Shown here: one piece after another, positions 17,970-24,816 of the stretch
How the letters are laid out: every line of letters starts with the position of its first letter
How positions within the stretch are numbered: position 1 is the stretch's first letter
Origin: Gordonibacter sp034932485
GTDB taxonomy: Bacteria; Actinomycetota; Coriobacteriia; Coriobacteriales; Eggerthellaceae
Assembly (NCBI GenBank): GCA_034932485.1
Contig: JAYFOQ010000015.1
Coordinates: forward strand, 1 to 64,000
Direction of reading: 5' to 3'
DNA: 64,000 bases
Position numbers and translations under genes: made by a program
Notes under the pieces: generated by a model
The model's database searches: none
What the model was told of the DNA's origin: nothing
What the model saw: the letters and a program-made list of their open reading frames with translations, nothing else

Positions 17970-18024
17970 GAATTGAGCGAAGCAATGCCTGCCGCCATTC
18001 GAACATGGTGTCCGACCTGCTACC

Positions 18025-19146
18025 ATGGGCATCGTGGAAAGAGTAATCGACAAGACAATTGTATTGGTGTGCTGCCTTGCATGCCTTATTGTGCTGCCGT
18101 GGGAATCGGCATTGCTGGTCGCGCTACTTTGTGTCATTGCGTCAGCGGCGTTTGCGGAATCGCCGCGCAAGAACATTGCCTTGGTTCCTAGTCTGGGTTA
18201 TGTGGCAGTCGCTTTGGTGGTGCCAGCGTTTTCGCCTTTTCTTCCTGTGGTGACCTACGATCTGCTACGCAGTGATCAACCTTTGGTGCGTTGGTGCTGG
18301 ACGCTTCCGGCGTTGGCCGCAGTTTTGCGTCTACCGTTTTTTGTGGCAGTTATCATAGTGCTTGCTTGTTCGGTGTCTTGCCTTCTTTCGTTTCGCACTC
18401 GTCGTTCAATGGTAGAGCAGATAGCCTCTCGTCGTTTACACGATGACGTGCGCGAGGCGTCGCTTTCGCTCGAGGAAAAGAATCGCGGTCTGCGTGAGAA
18501 GCAGGATTTGGAAGTGCATCTGGCTACACTTGCCGAGCGGGAACGCATCGCGCGCGAGATTCATGACAATGTGGGACACCTTCTTACTCGCTCTATTATG
18601 CAAGTTGAGGCGTTGCAGGTGGTTCATCGTGCCGATGATCAGATTAGAAGTGAACTCGCGCAAGTGGGAACTACCTTGCATGAGGCAATGGGCATGGTGC
18701 GGGCCAGTGTTCATAATCTGCACGACGATGCCTTCGACTTGCGGGCTCAAATTAAAGAAGCCGCCGATGCGTGTGTATCGCTGAAAGTTGATATCGATTA
18801 TCGTGTGGATAGTTTGCCGCTGGAGGTGGGTTACAGCTTTATTGCGATGGTGCGTGAGGCGTTATCGAATGCGGTTAAACACGCAGCAGCTACCCGCGTA
18901 ACGGTTTCGGTTGTCTCGTATCCCGCCTTCTATCGCCTGGTAATACATGATAACGGCACGAAGCCGCCCCCGAAGGCAGTTCTCGAGCCACCTTTGTGCG
19001 CAGGAACTGCTCCGCGCGCCGGATGCGGCATTGGATTAACAACTATGGCCGATCGTGCGCGAGCGTTAGGAGGTAGATGCAGTGTCGATTACGATCAGGG
19101 GTTTAGGGTGTTTGTCACTATTCCGAAAGAGGAGCAGCAGCCATGA
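18025..19146 (+). CDS. NarL-family sensor histidine kinase
   Basis: A 373-residue kinase. The N-terminal 125 residues hold about four membrane helices with little extracytoplasmic sequence, suggesting membrane-stress sensing of the DesK/LiaS kind. A coiled coil (about 128-170) leads to the HisKA_3 dimerisation domain with the phospho-acceptor His180 in 'REIHDNVGHLL'. The ATPase domain has the N box 'REALSNAVKHAAA' and G boxes near 'GCGIGLTTMADRA'. Its stop overlaps the regulator gene by ATGA. It is divergent from the ABC exporter operon, which the pair most likely controls. Confidence 0.9.
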   Translation: MGIVERVIDKTIVLVCCLACLIVLPWESALLVALLCVIASAAFAESPRKNIALVPSLGYVAVALVVPAFSPFLPVVTYDLLRSDQPLVRWCWTLPALAAVLRLPFFVAVIIVLACSVSCLLSFRTRRSMVEQIASRRLHDDVREASLSLEEKNRGLREKQDLEVHLATLAERERIAREIHDNVGHLLTRSIMQVEALQVVHRADDQIRSELAQVGTTLHEAMGMVRASVHNLHDDAFDLRAQIKEAADACVSLKVDIDYRVDSLPLEVGYSFIAMVREALSNAVKHAAATRVTVSVVSYPAFYRLVIHDNGTKPPPKAVLEPPLCAGTAPRAGCGIGLTTMADRARALGGRCSVDYDQGFRVFVTIPKEEQQP

Positions 19147-19880
19147 GTGAGTCGAAAACATCGGCGTACGAGAAACAAGTTGCCGCTGAGGTGTTGTCTG
19201 GAACACTTGCCGCACCCGATTCGGTCATTCGCGTAGGTATTGTTGACGACGACCCCTTTGTTACAACCTCTCTGGCCACCATTCTTGCAGCCGAACCCGA
19301 TGTTCGGGTGGAGGGTAAAGGCTATGATGGAGATCAAGCAGTAAGCCTTTACGCTCGTGAACAGCCCGACGTTCTGCTTATGGATATTCAGATGCCGGGC
19401 ACCAACGGTTTGGTTGCAGCTGAGCGCATCCTTGCTGCTTATTGCGATGCCCGCATTGTGTTTCTCACCACGTTTTCCGATGACGAATATATTGTGAGGG
19501 CTTTGCGTCTTGGTGCAAAAGGCTACCTTATCAAGCAGGAGGTGGCTACTATTGCTCCTGCCTTGCGCACGGTGATGACGGGGCAGAGTGTATTAGGCAA
19601 TGAGGTGCTCGATCGTGTTGATGTGCTTATGAGTAGAAGCGGCTCTGCTGAGGAGTGTCCCACTGCTCAGATAGGGTCTCCGATTGGTGCATTTGCGATG
19701 CTTTCCGAGCGTGAGCTTGCTGTCGTAGAGTTGGTGGCTGAAGGATTCGACAACAAAGAGATTGCGGCTTCGCTCTATATTAGTGAAGGCACGGTGCGTA
19801 ACTACATCAGTCTTATTCTGCAAAAACTTGCTTTGAAGAATCGAACTCAGCTGGCTATTTCTTATTACCGCGCTCGATAA
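19143..19880 (+). CDS. NarL/LuxR-family response regulator
   Basis: A 245-residue regulator. The receiver domain (about 29-145) has the acidic pocket 'VDDDPF', phospho-acceptor Asp81 in 'LLMDIQMPG', the Thr of 'VFLTTF' and the Lys of 'GAKGYLIK'. The C-terminal LuxR helix-turn-helix (about 180-245) contains 'LSERELAVVELVAEGFDNKEI'. A 28-residue N-terminal extension precedes the receiver and is unusual. It overlaps the kinase gene and probably binds the inverted repeat at 17956-17969. Confidence 0.9.
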   Translation: MSESKTSAYEKQVAAEVLSGTLAAPDSVIRVGIVDDDPFVTTSLATILAAEPDVRVEGKGYDGDQAVSLYAREQPDVLLMDIQMPGTNGLVAAERILAAYCDARIVFLTTFSDDEYIVRALRLGAKGYLIKQEVATIAPALRTVMTGQSVLGNEVLDRVDVLMSRSGSAEECPTAQIGSPIGAFAMLSERELAVVELVAEGFDNKEIAASLYISEGTVRNYISLILQKLALKNRTQLAISYYRAR

Positions 19881-19983
19881 GAAGGGCGCTCACCCCAATA
19901 TGATGCGCTTTTTTGAAATAGGCTACACTGTATAGAGTAGTGTATCTTAAGCCGTTTCCAAGAATCTCGTGCAGGTATCTACG

Positions 19984-20040
19984 TGCTGTGCTATAGTAGT
20001 CCTTGCAATTGATACTAATATTATGACAATTAAAGGAGCC
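19984..20040 (+). promoter_or_regulatory. probable promoter of the glycyl-radical domain gene
   Basis: An extended -10 like element (TGCTATAGT) lies at about 19986-19996, some 50 bases upstream of the start of the 20045 gene, followed by an AAAGGAGC ribosome binding site. No convincing -35 was found. The gene therefore looks independently transcribed from the upstream regulator. Confidence 0.35.
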
Positions 20041-20044
20041 TGCT

Positions 20045-20395
20045 ATGGCACACGCTAACAACTTGAAGGTTTCTGGTGTCGATGTCACCGTTTCGTATGT
20101 TAACGAAAACGATCAGCCGGTTACGAATCATGAGATCGAAGCATACATTTCTCGCGCTCACGATCAGCGTCCTGGACAGAAACTGACTGCCTTGGCGCTG
20201 CAAATCGAAGGCGAAGAGGTGGGAATCAATTATTCATTTGAGCCGGTGCCGTTTGATCGCATTCGTCGTATTACCGGGTATCTGGTGGGAACGATGGACC
20301 GCTGGAATAACGCGAAGACGTTTGAGGAAGCCGACCGTGTTAAACACGGCGTGTCTAGCGATACGCGTGAGCTTGCTGGCATAAGCAGCTGCTAA
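20045..20395 (+). CDS. free-standing NrdD-type glycyl-radical domain protein
   Basis: A 116-residue protein whose C-terminal half resembles the very end of class III (anaerobic) ribonucleotide reductase. The stretch 'IRRITGYLVGTMDRWNNAK' followed by 'DRVKHG' corresponds to the radical loop, with Arg-x-x-Gly-Tyr at 75-79 and Gly78 as the possible radical site. The large catalytic barrel and the zinc Cys clusters of full-length NrdD are absent. The first 60 residues look like a small beta/alpha region. The start is supported by AAAGGAG and the gene is isolated, with a strong terminator after it. It may act as an interchangeable radical domain, as GrcA does for pyruvate formate-lyase; that is inference. 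Confidence 0.68.
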   Translation: MAHANNLKVSGVDVTVSYVNENDQPVTNHEIEAYISRAHDQRPGQKLTALALQIEGEEVGINYSFEPVPFDRIRRITGYLVGTMDRWNNAKTFEEADRVKHGVSSDTRELAGISSC

Positions 20396-20405
20396 GATTG
20401 TTCGC

Positions 20406-20451
20406 AAAACGACAAAACGCCTGCTTATATTAGCGGGCGTTTTGTCGTTTT
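20406..20451. terminator. strong bidirectional terminator
   Basis: A 16-bp perfect stem (AAAACGACAAAACGCC / GGCGTTTTGTCGTTTT), extended by a G-T and two G-C pairs, has a short AT-rich loop and A/T runs on both sides. It separates the glycyl-radical-domain gene from the convergent ModE-like gene and should work in both directions. Confidence 0.9.
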
Positions 20452-20467
20452 GATAGCAGACAAGGTG

Positions 20468-20821
20468 TTACCCTAGAATGCGAGCGAATTCTTTTTCGGC
20501 TTCTTCTTGCAATTTGTCGTTGATATCCACATAGGCATCAAGAATCTTATTGCCAGCTTCGGTGAGGGTGCTGCCGTGAGCTCCGTCGCGGTCGAGTAGC
20601 TGAATATCTAGCGCCGCTTCGGTGTTCTTTACAATGCGCCATGCCTTGCTGTAGGCCATACCCATGCTCTTGGCAGCAGCGTTGAGCGAGCCGGTCTCGC
20701 GCACCCCTAGGCATAGATTTGCTATACCGCGTCCAAACATTGAGCCGCTATCCGAATTGGGATTCGTAATAGACAGCCGGATCGTCGGTTTCAGATTCCC
20801 CAGTTTGTTCATAGCTTCCAT
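20468..20821 (-). CDS. ModE-like winged-helix regulator
   Basis: A 117-residue DNA-binding protein consisting only of the ModE-type N-terminal winged helix: 'GVRETGSLNAAAKSMGMAYSKAWRIVKNTE' is the typical LysR/ModE-like helix-turn-helix and 'LTEAGNKILDAY' the wing and dimer helix. The molybdate-binding (TOBE) domains of full ModE are missing. It starts 16 bases after threonine synthase on the same strand. A longer in-frame opening overlapping thrC is not supported. Targets are unknown. In anaerobes such short ModE-like proteins sit next to molybdopterin enzyme genes, but none are in this window. Confidence 0.75.
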   Translation of the reverse strand: MEAMNKLGNLKPTIRLSITNPNSDSGSMFGRGIANLCLGVRETGSLNAAAKSMGMAYSKAWRIVKNTEAALDIQLLDRDGAHGSTLTEAGNKILDAYVDINDKLQEEAEKEFARILG

Positions 20822-20837
20822 CACTTTCTTGGACAGG

Positions 20838-22403
20838 TTAACAGCATTGCTTGTTGTCGAGATCGGCAAGAAAGCGCAGCGCGGCTTCTTCGATCTCAAT
20901 AGTCTCGTTGTCAATGAGGTCGGTAAAACGAATGGGTAGTTGGTCGAGTTCTGCCAGCCCGCTTGGCAGGTCGTGTTTGCCTGTTTCTTGTGCAATAAGT
21001 TCATTCAGTGCGCAACCGGTAAGTTCGGCCACATCGCTGGGTAGATCGGCACCTGGTGCAATACCATGCAGCGCGCGATATACGTTGTCGCCGAACTTCG
21101 CCCAGTGTGCTGTACTTACCACCAGTACGGGGTTTTCGCCACGCAGATTCTCTGCCGTTCGATAGGCTACTGCCGTGTGCGGGTCAATGAGGTAGTCGTG
21201 CTCATTAAATACCTCTTTAATGGTATCAAGACACGTAGCGTTATCGATGGAATCCGATGCAAACAAGGCTCGCACGTGGCGATAGGTTTCCTCGTCAACG
21301 CGAAATGCCCGTTGTTGTTTCAAGTCAGACATCCACCCCGCAATGGCTTTTGCATTGCGTCCCGTTAACTCAAACAGCTGACGCTCGAGGTTCGATGATA
21401 CGAGGATATCCATTGAAGGAGAGGGGGTGAGCACAAAGGGGCGTTCAGAAATATCATAAGTGCCCGTGTTGATGAAGTCGGTAAGCACACGATTCTCGTT
21501 GCTGGCACAAAACAGCATACCCAGCGGTACGCCCATACGCTTGGCATAGTAAGCGGCGAGGATATTGCCGAAGTTGCCGGTGGGTACGCACACGTCCAGT
21601 TCATCGCCGAGGCCCAGTTTGCCATCGGCCACGAGCTGCGCATAGGCTGACACGTAGTATACGATCTGAGGCATAAGGCGTCCCCAGTTGATAGAGTTCG
21701 CGCTAGAGAGAGCGATGCCATGTTCTGTCTGTAAACGTTGACGATAAGTCTCGTCGGCGAATACGTTCTTCGCGCCCGTTTGGCAGTCATCGAAGTTGCC
21801 ACGTACTCCCCACACATGCACGTTTTCGCCCTCTTGCGTAGCCATCTGTTTGTACTGAATGTCGCTAACGCCTCCATCGGGGTACATTACACCAATGCAC
21901 ACGCCCTCTGCATCACGGAAGCCCTCAAGCGCCGCCTTGCCTGTGTCGCCGGAGGTGGCTACTAAGATAAGGAAGTCGTGATCAAGCTTTCCCTGATCGC
22001 GCAGTTGGGAGGCACTTGCGGAAAAGAACGGGGGCAGACACTGCAGCGCCATATCTTTAAAGGCGCTTGTGGGTCCATGCCATAATTCCAGTACATGAGT
22101 CGTGGCGTTTAGCGTGGTGATGGGGCATATGCGCTCGTCGTCGAAATTGTCGCCGTAGGAACGCTCCATGAGAGCATCGATAACGTCGACGGGTAAATCG
22201 ACATCGAAGGCTCGATAAATGGCGGCCGCTCGTTTAGCGTAAGGCAGTTTTGCGAGCGCGGTAAGGTCGTCCAAAGAAAGCGTCGGAATCTGCTCCGGGA
22301 CGTACAGACCGCCGCCTGCCGCCAACCCATCGATGACAGCCTCGGTAAACGTGACCGGCTCCGTACAGGCGCCGCGCGTGTCGATGTAGTGGTTTTCAGC
22401 CAT
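20838..22403 (-). CDS. thrC: threonine synthase
   Basis: A 521-residue PLP enzyme of the long threonine synthase type. The N-terminal 'MAENHYIDTRG' and 'AAGGGLYVPEQIP' are typical, and the PLP-binding Lys is Lys116 in 'GPTSAFKDMAL'. 'ATSGDTGKAALEGF' and 'PTGNFGNILAAYYAKRMG' are family motifs for phosphate and cofactor binding. It converts O-phosphohomoserine to threonine in the cytoplasm. It is divergent from an ApgM-family gene that is probably the homoserine kinase supplying its substrate. The C-terminus ends in Cys-Cys. Confidence 0.95.
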   Translation of the reverse strand: MAENHYIDTRGACTEPVTFTEAVIDGLAAGGGLYVPEQIPTLSLDDLTALAKLPYAKRAAAIYRAFDVDLPVDVIDALMERSYGDNFDDERICPITTLNATTHVLELWHGPTSAFKDMALQCLPPFFSASASQLRDQGKLDHDFLILVATSGDTGKAALEGFRDAEGVCIGVMYPDGGVSDIQYKQMATQEGENVHVWGVRGNFDDCQTGAKNVFADETYRQRLQTEHGIALSSANSINWGRLMPQIVYYVSAYAQLVADGKLGLGDELDVCVPTGNFGNILAAYYAKRMGVPLGMLFCASNENRVLTDFINTGTYDISERPFVLTPSPSMDILVSSNLERQLFELTGRNAKAIAGWMSDLKQQRAFRVDEETYRHVRALFASDSIDNATCLDTIKEVFNEHDYLIDPHTAVAYRTAENLRGENPVLVVSTAHWAKFGDNVYRALHGIAPGADLPSDVAELTGCALNELIAQETGKHDLPSGLAELDQLPIRFTDLIDNETIEIEEAALRFLADLDNKQCC

Positions 22404-22496
22404 ATCCTGCGCTTTCTGTCGAAATTACAACGTTGAATATCCGTTCCCAGTATACTATGTCGCGAAAACAAAGCGCGATGGAGGTTGAGGATTCTC

Positions 22497-23735
22497 ATGC
22501 AATACGTAGTTTTGATTCTTGACGGCGCCTCGGGCGATCCGGTTCCTGAGTTCGATGGTAAAACCACGTTCGAAGCGAGTACGACACCGAATCTTGATGC
22601 GTTGGCGCGTACGGGCGCAGTTGGGTTGATGCAAAATGTTCCGCAGGGTATGGAAAGTGGCTCCGATGTGGCATGCCTCTCTATTGTGGGCTACGACCCC
22701 GCGCTTTACCGCATTGGGCGAGGAGCTATTGAGGGTGCATCTCTTGGTATCGATTTGCAGCCGGGCCAGGTGGCGCTTCGCCTGAATCTCAGTTATGTGG
22801 AAAATGGCATTATGACCGGCTACTCCACGGACAATATTTCCACCGAAGACGGTCATGCGCTGGGTAGTGAATTGAAAGCTGCGCTGGACGACGATACGTT
22901 TACCTTGCACCTCGGTACCTCATTTCGTCAGGTGCTTGTGGTGAATGGGTGTCCCGAGCTTGTTGAGTTGGAATACGAAACGCCGCATGATAATACGGGC
23001 TTAGATATTACTGAAACGTATAAGCCGCGCATGTCCGCTTCTGCCACGGGGGAGCAGCGCGTGCGCTTGCAGGCTGCTGTCGACCTGCTGATAGACTACG
23101 TTCGTCGCGCAAACGAGGTGCTGGCTAAAAGCCCCGTGAATGAACGCCGTGTGGCCGAAAACCTCTGGCCAGCGAACCATGTATGGGCGTTTTGGCCCGG
23201 CATGAAGCCGGGTTCGCTTGCGCCCTTTGCGCAGGTCTACGGTAAGACGTGTGCCTTAAATTCGGCAGTTGACCTTCTTGATGGTATTGCAAAACTCACC
23301 GACATGCGTGTGTATAAAATTGACGGCGTAACCGACGGGCCCACTAACGATTTTGCTGCGCAAGGTCGCGCCGGTGTGCAGATGCTCGAAGATGGCAACG
23401 AGGTAGTGGTCATACATGTGGAGGCCCCCGATGCTGCTGGCCATGATGGCCGTCCTGACGAGAAGCGCAACGCCATTGAATGTAGCGATGAGGCTATTGT
23501 GGCTCCGCTCCGTGCTTATGCGGCCGATCATCCATTGCGTATTGCTGTTATGCCCGACCATCCCACTCCTTTGTCCACCCGTAAGCACTCCTACGACCCT
23601 GTTCCCTTTTTGGCCTGGGGCCCCGGCATCGCAGCTCGTGGTGCTCAGCGTCTAACCGAGGCTGAGGCGAAAGCAACGGGCCTCATGTTCGATCCCGGGT
23701 GGAAGCTTTTAGGCGATTTCCTGTTGGCCGACTAG
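22497..23735 (+). CDS. ApgM-family phosphomutase, proposed homoserine kinase
   Basis: A 412-residue alkaline-phosphatase-superfamily protein of the archaeal-type cofactor-independent phosphoglycerate mutase family: metal-binding 'LDGASGDP' near the N-terminus, a catalytic-type Ser56 in 'ESGSDVACLSIVGYDP', and 'HVEAPDAAGHDG' and 'MPDHPTP' metal ligands. A branch of this family is annotated as proposed homoserine kinase because it accompanies threonine biosynthesis genes. Here it is divergent from thrC with under 100 bases between. Cys60 stands where phosphoglycerate mutases usually have His. ATG 22497 has TGAGG six bases upstream; a TTG at 22485 is an alternative. Glycolytic mutase activity remains possible. 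Confidence 0.82.
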   Translation: MQYVVLILDGASGDPVPEFDGKTTFEASTTPNLDALARTGAVGLMQNVPQGMESGSDVACLSIVGYDPALYRIGRGAIEGASLGIDLQPGQVALRLNLSYVENGIMTGYSTDNISTEDGHALGSELKAALDDDTFTLHLGTSFRQVLVVNGCPELVELEYETPHDNTGLDITETYKPRMSASATGEQRVRLQAAVDLLIDYVRRANEVLAKSPVNERRVAENLWPANHVWAFWPGMKPGSLAPFAQVYGKTCALNSAVDLLDGIAKLTDMRVYKIDGVTDGPTNDFAAQGRAGVQMLEDGNEVVVIHVEAPDAAGHDGRPDEKRNAIECSDEAIVAPLRAYAADHPLRIAVMPDHPTPLSTRKHSYDPVPFLAWGPGIAARGAQRLTEAEAKATGLMFDPGWKLLGDFLLAD

Positions 23736-23775
23736 GCCACGCGCCCGGTTTTCTAACGTGTCGATTCTGAAGTAG

Positions 23776-23820
23776 CAGCAGCCCGCGGTGGACTTGTCTA
23801 AAGCGGGCTGCTGTTGTTGT
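23776..23820 (+). terminator. rho-independent terminator after the ApgM-family gene
   Basis: An 11-bp perfect GC-rich stem (CAGCAGCCCGC / GCGGGCTGCTG) is followed by TTGTTGT. It separates the ApgM-family gene from the feo genes. Confidence 0.8.
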
Positions 23821-23844
23821 CGCCGGCATCATGAAGAAAAATAC

Positions 23845-23868
23845 TAAAAGTTAGCCTAGGCTTCCATT
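23845..23868. promoter_or_regulatory. candidate DtxR-type iron operator upstream of feoA
   Basis: A 10-bp perfect palindrome AGCCTAGGCT at 23853-23862, preceded by GTT, reads GTTAGCCTAGGCTT. This resembles the TTAGGCTAGCCTAA-like sites of DtxR/IdeR regulators. It lies about 65 bases before the first feoA and close to a likely promoter. A DtxR-like regulator is encoded at 28012-28392. Confidence 0.5.
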
Positions 23869-23927
23869 TTTCCAAGTTTTGCTTTAGACTGCATTTGTTA
23901 TCCGAAGCTAACTGATGGGAGTCGAGT

Positions 23928-24242
23928 ATGAACAATGCAGCGTCGGCAACCTTAAAAAGTCGCGCGCATGAAACGTCAACTGCCAGCGCACCGCCACAGG
24001 CATCGTGCCATCAGATGCCTCTCTCGTTTTTAAAAAATGGAGAGATAGCCACCATTGCGAAAGTTCGCGGCAAGGGCGATTTGCATCATCACCTAGAAAA
24101 TCTTGGATTCGTAGAAGGTGCGTGCGTTACGGTGATGACCGAGGCAGCTGGCGATCTCATTGTTGAAGTTAAGGGTACGCAGGTAGCCCTCAACAAACAG
24201 ATAGCTTCGCGCATCATCACTAATGCAGCTACTTCTAACTAA
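23928..24242 (+). CDS. feoA: FeoA, ferrous iron transport accessory protein
   Basis: A 104-residue FeoA with an SH3-like core (about residues 33-104: 'EIATIAKVRGKGDLHHHLENLGFVEGACVTVM') and a 30-residue polar N-terminal extension not present in ordinary FeoA. It assists FeoB in ferrous iron uptake at the cytoplasmic face of the membrane. It is the first gene of a feoA-feoA-feoB set and probably iron regulated through the palindrome upstream. Confidence 0.88.
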   Translation: MNNAASATLKSRAHETSTASAPPQASCHQMPLSFLKNGEIATIAKVRGKGDLHHHLENLGFVEGACVTVMTEAAGDLIVEVKGTQVALNKQIASRIITNAATSN

Positions 24243-24266
24243 CGATATTTTTATTTTACGAACAGA

Positions 24267-24282
24267 TGTTTCACGTGAAACA
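24267..24282. promoter_or_regulatory. perfect parS centromere site
   Basis: TGTTTCACGTGAAACA is a perfect 16-bp palindrome identical to the widely conserved chromosomal parS consensus bound by ParB/Spo0J. It sits in the 106-base gap between the two feoA genes. parS sites cluster around the replication origin, so this window may lie in the origin-proximal part of the chromosome. No parAB genes or DnaA-box cluster are seen in the window. Confidence 0.9.
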
Positions 24283-24348
24283 CTATGGCACGAGTGACCT
24301 TAGGGTTGAGTAAGCGATAAAACGCAGGGCATCAAAGAAAGGAAGGGT

Positions 24349-24585
24349 ATGACACAAGAGCAAAACAAGACGTTGCGTGACGTGCGTATTGGCGAATCGG
24401 GAGTCGTTCGCCGGCTCAATGGCGAGGGTGCGTTGAAACGTCATATTATGGACATGGGCATTACGAAGGGAACAAACGTTTACGTGCGAAAAGTTGCGCC
24501 CCTTGGCGATCCTATTGAGGTAACGGTGCGAGGTTACGAGCTTTCACTGCGCAAGAGTGAAGCTGACAGTATTTTAATTGCCTAA
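24349..24585 (+). CDS. feoA: FeoA, second copy
   Basis: A 78-residue FeoA of standard length ('RLNGEGALKRHIMDMGITKGTNVYVRKVAPLGDPIEV'). It is preceded by AAAGGAAGG and lies between the parS site and feoB. Two tandem feoA genes before feoB are common in anaerobic Firmicutes and Coriobacteriia; the second copy may bind a different FeoB surface. Confidence 0.9.
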   Translation: MTQEQNKTLRDVRIGESGVVRRLNGEGALKRHIMDMGITKGTNVYVRKVAPLGDPIEVTVRGYELSLRKSEADSILIA

Positions 24586-24730
24586 TTATGCTGTGCACTT
24601 AATAAAAGAAAGCACGTAATTGTGTGACTAATTGTGCTGTTATGTATGTCGCAGTTACGTGGTCACGTTGTTGCATGAGTAATCATGTGACTAGTAAGTT
24701 AAATGCAAGAGCATTATTTTTTTGAGTATG

Positions 24731-24753
24731 AGTTAGTTAGAGTTAACTTTAGG
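24731..24753. promoter_or_regulatory. possible DtxR-type site upstream of feoB
   Basis: AGTTAGTTAGAGTTAACTTTAGG contains TTAG repeats on the left and the palindrome AGTTAACT in the centre, resembling a degenerate DtxR/IdeR box. It lies in a 231-base AT-rich gap between the second feoA and feoB, which is long enough for a separate promoter. Confidence 0.3.
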
Positions 24754-24816
24754 AAGGTGCCTGTTGGTGTTGGGAAACGCCAGGGTGCGCGGGAATAAGA
24801 ATGGTGGGATGAAAGC

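Noticed and set aside
24586..24816. Possible replication origin near the parS site
   Set aside because: The gap is AT-rich but no DnaA-box cluster or dnaA/dnaN genes were seen.
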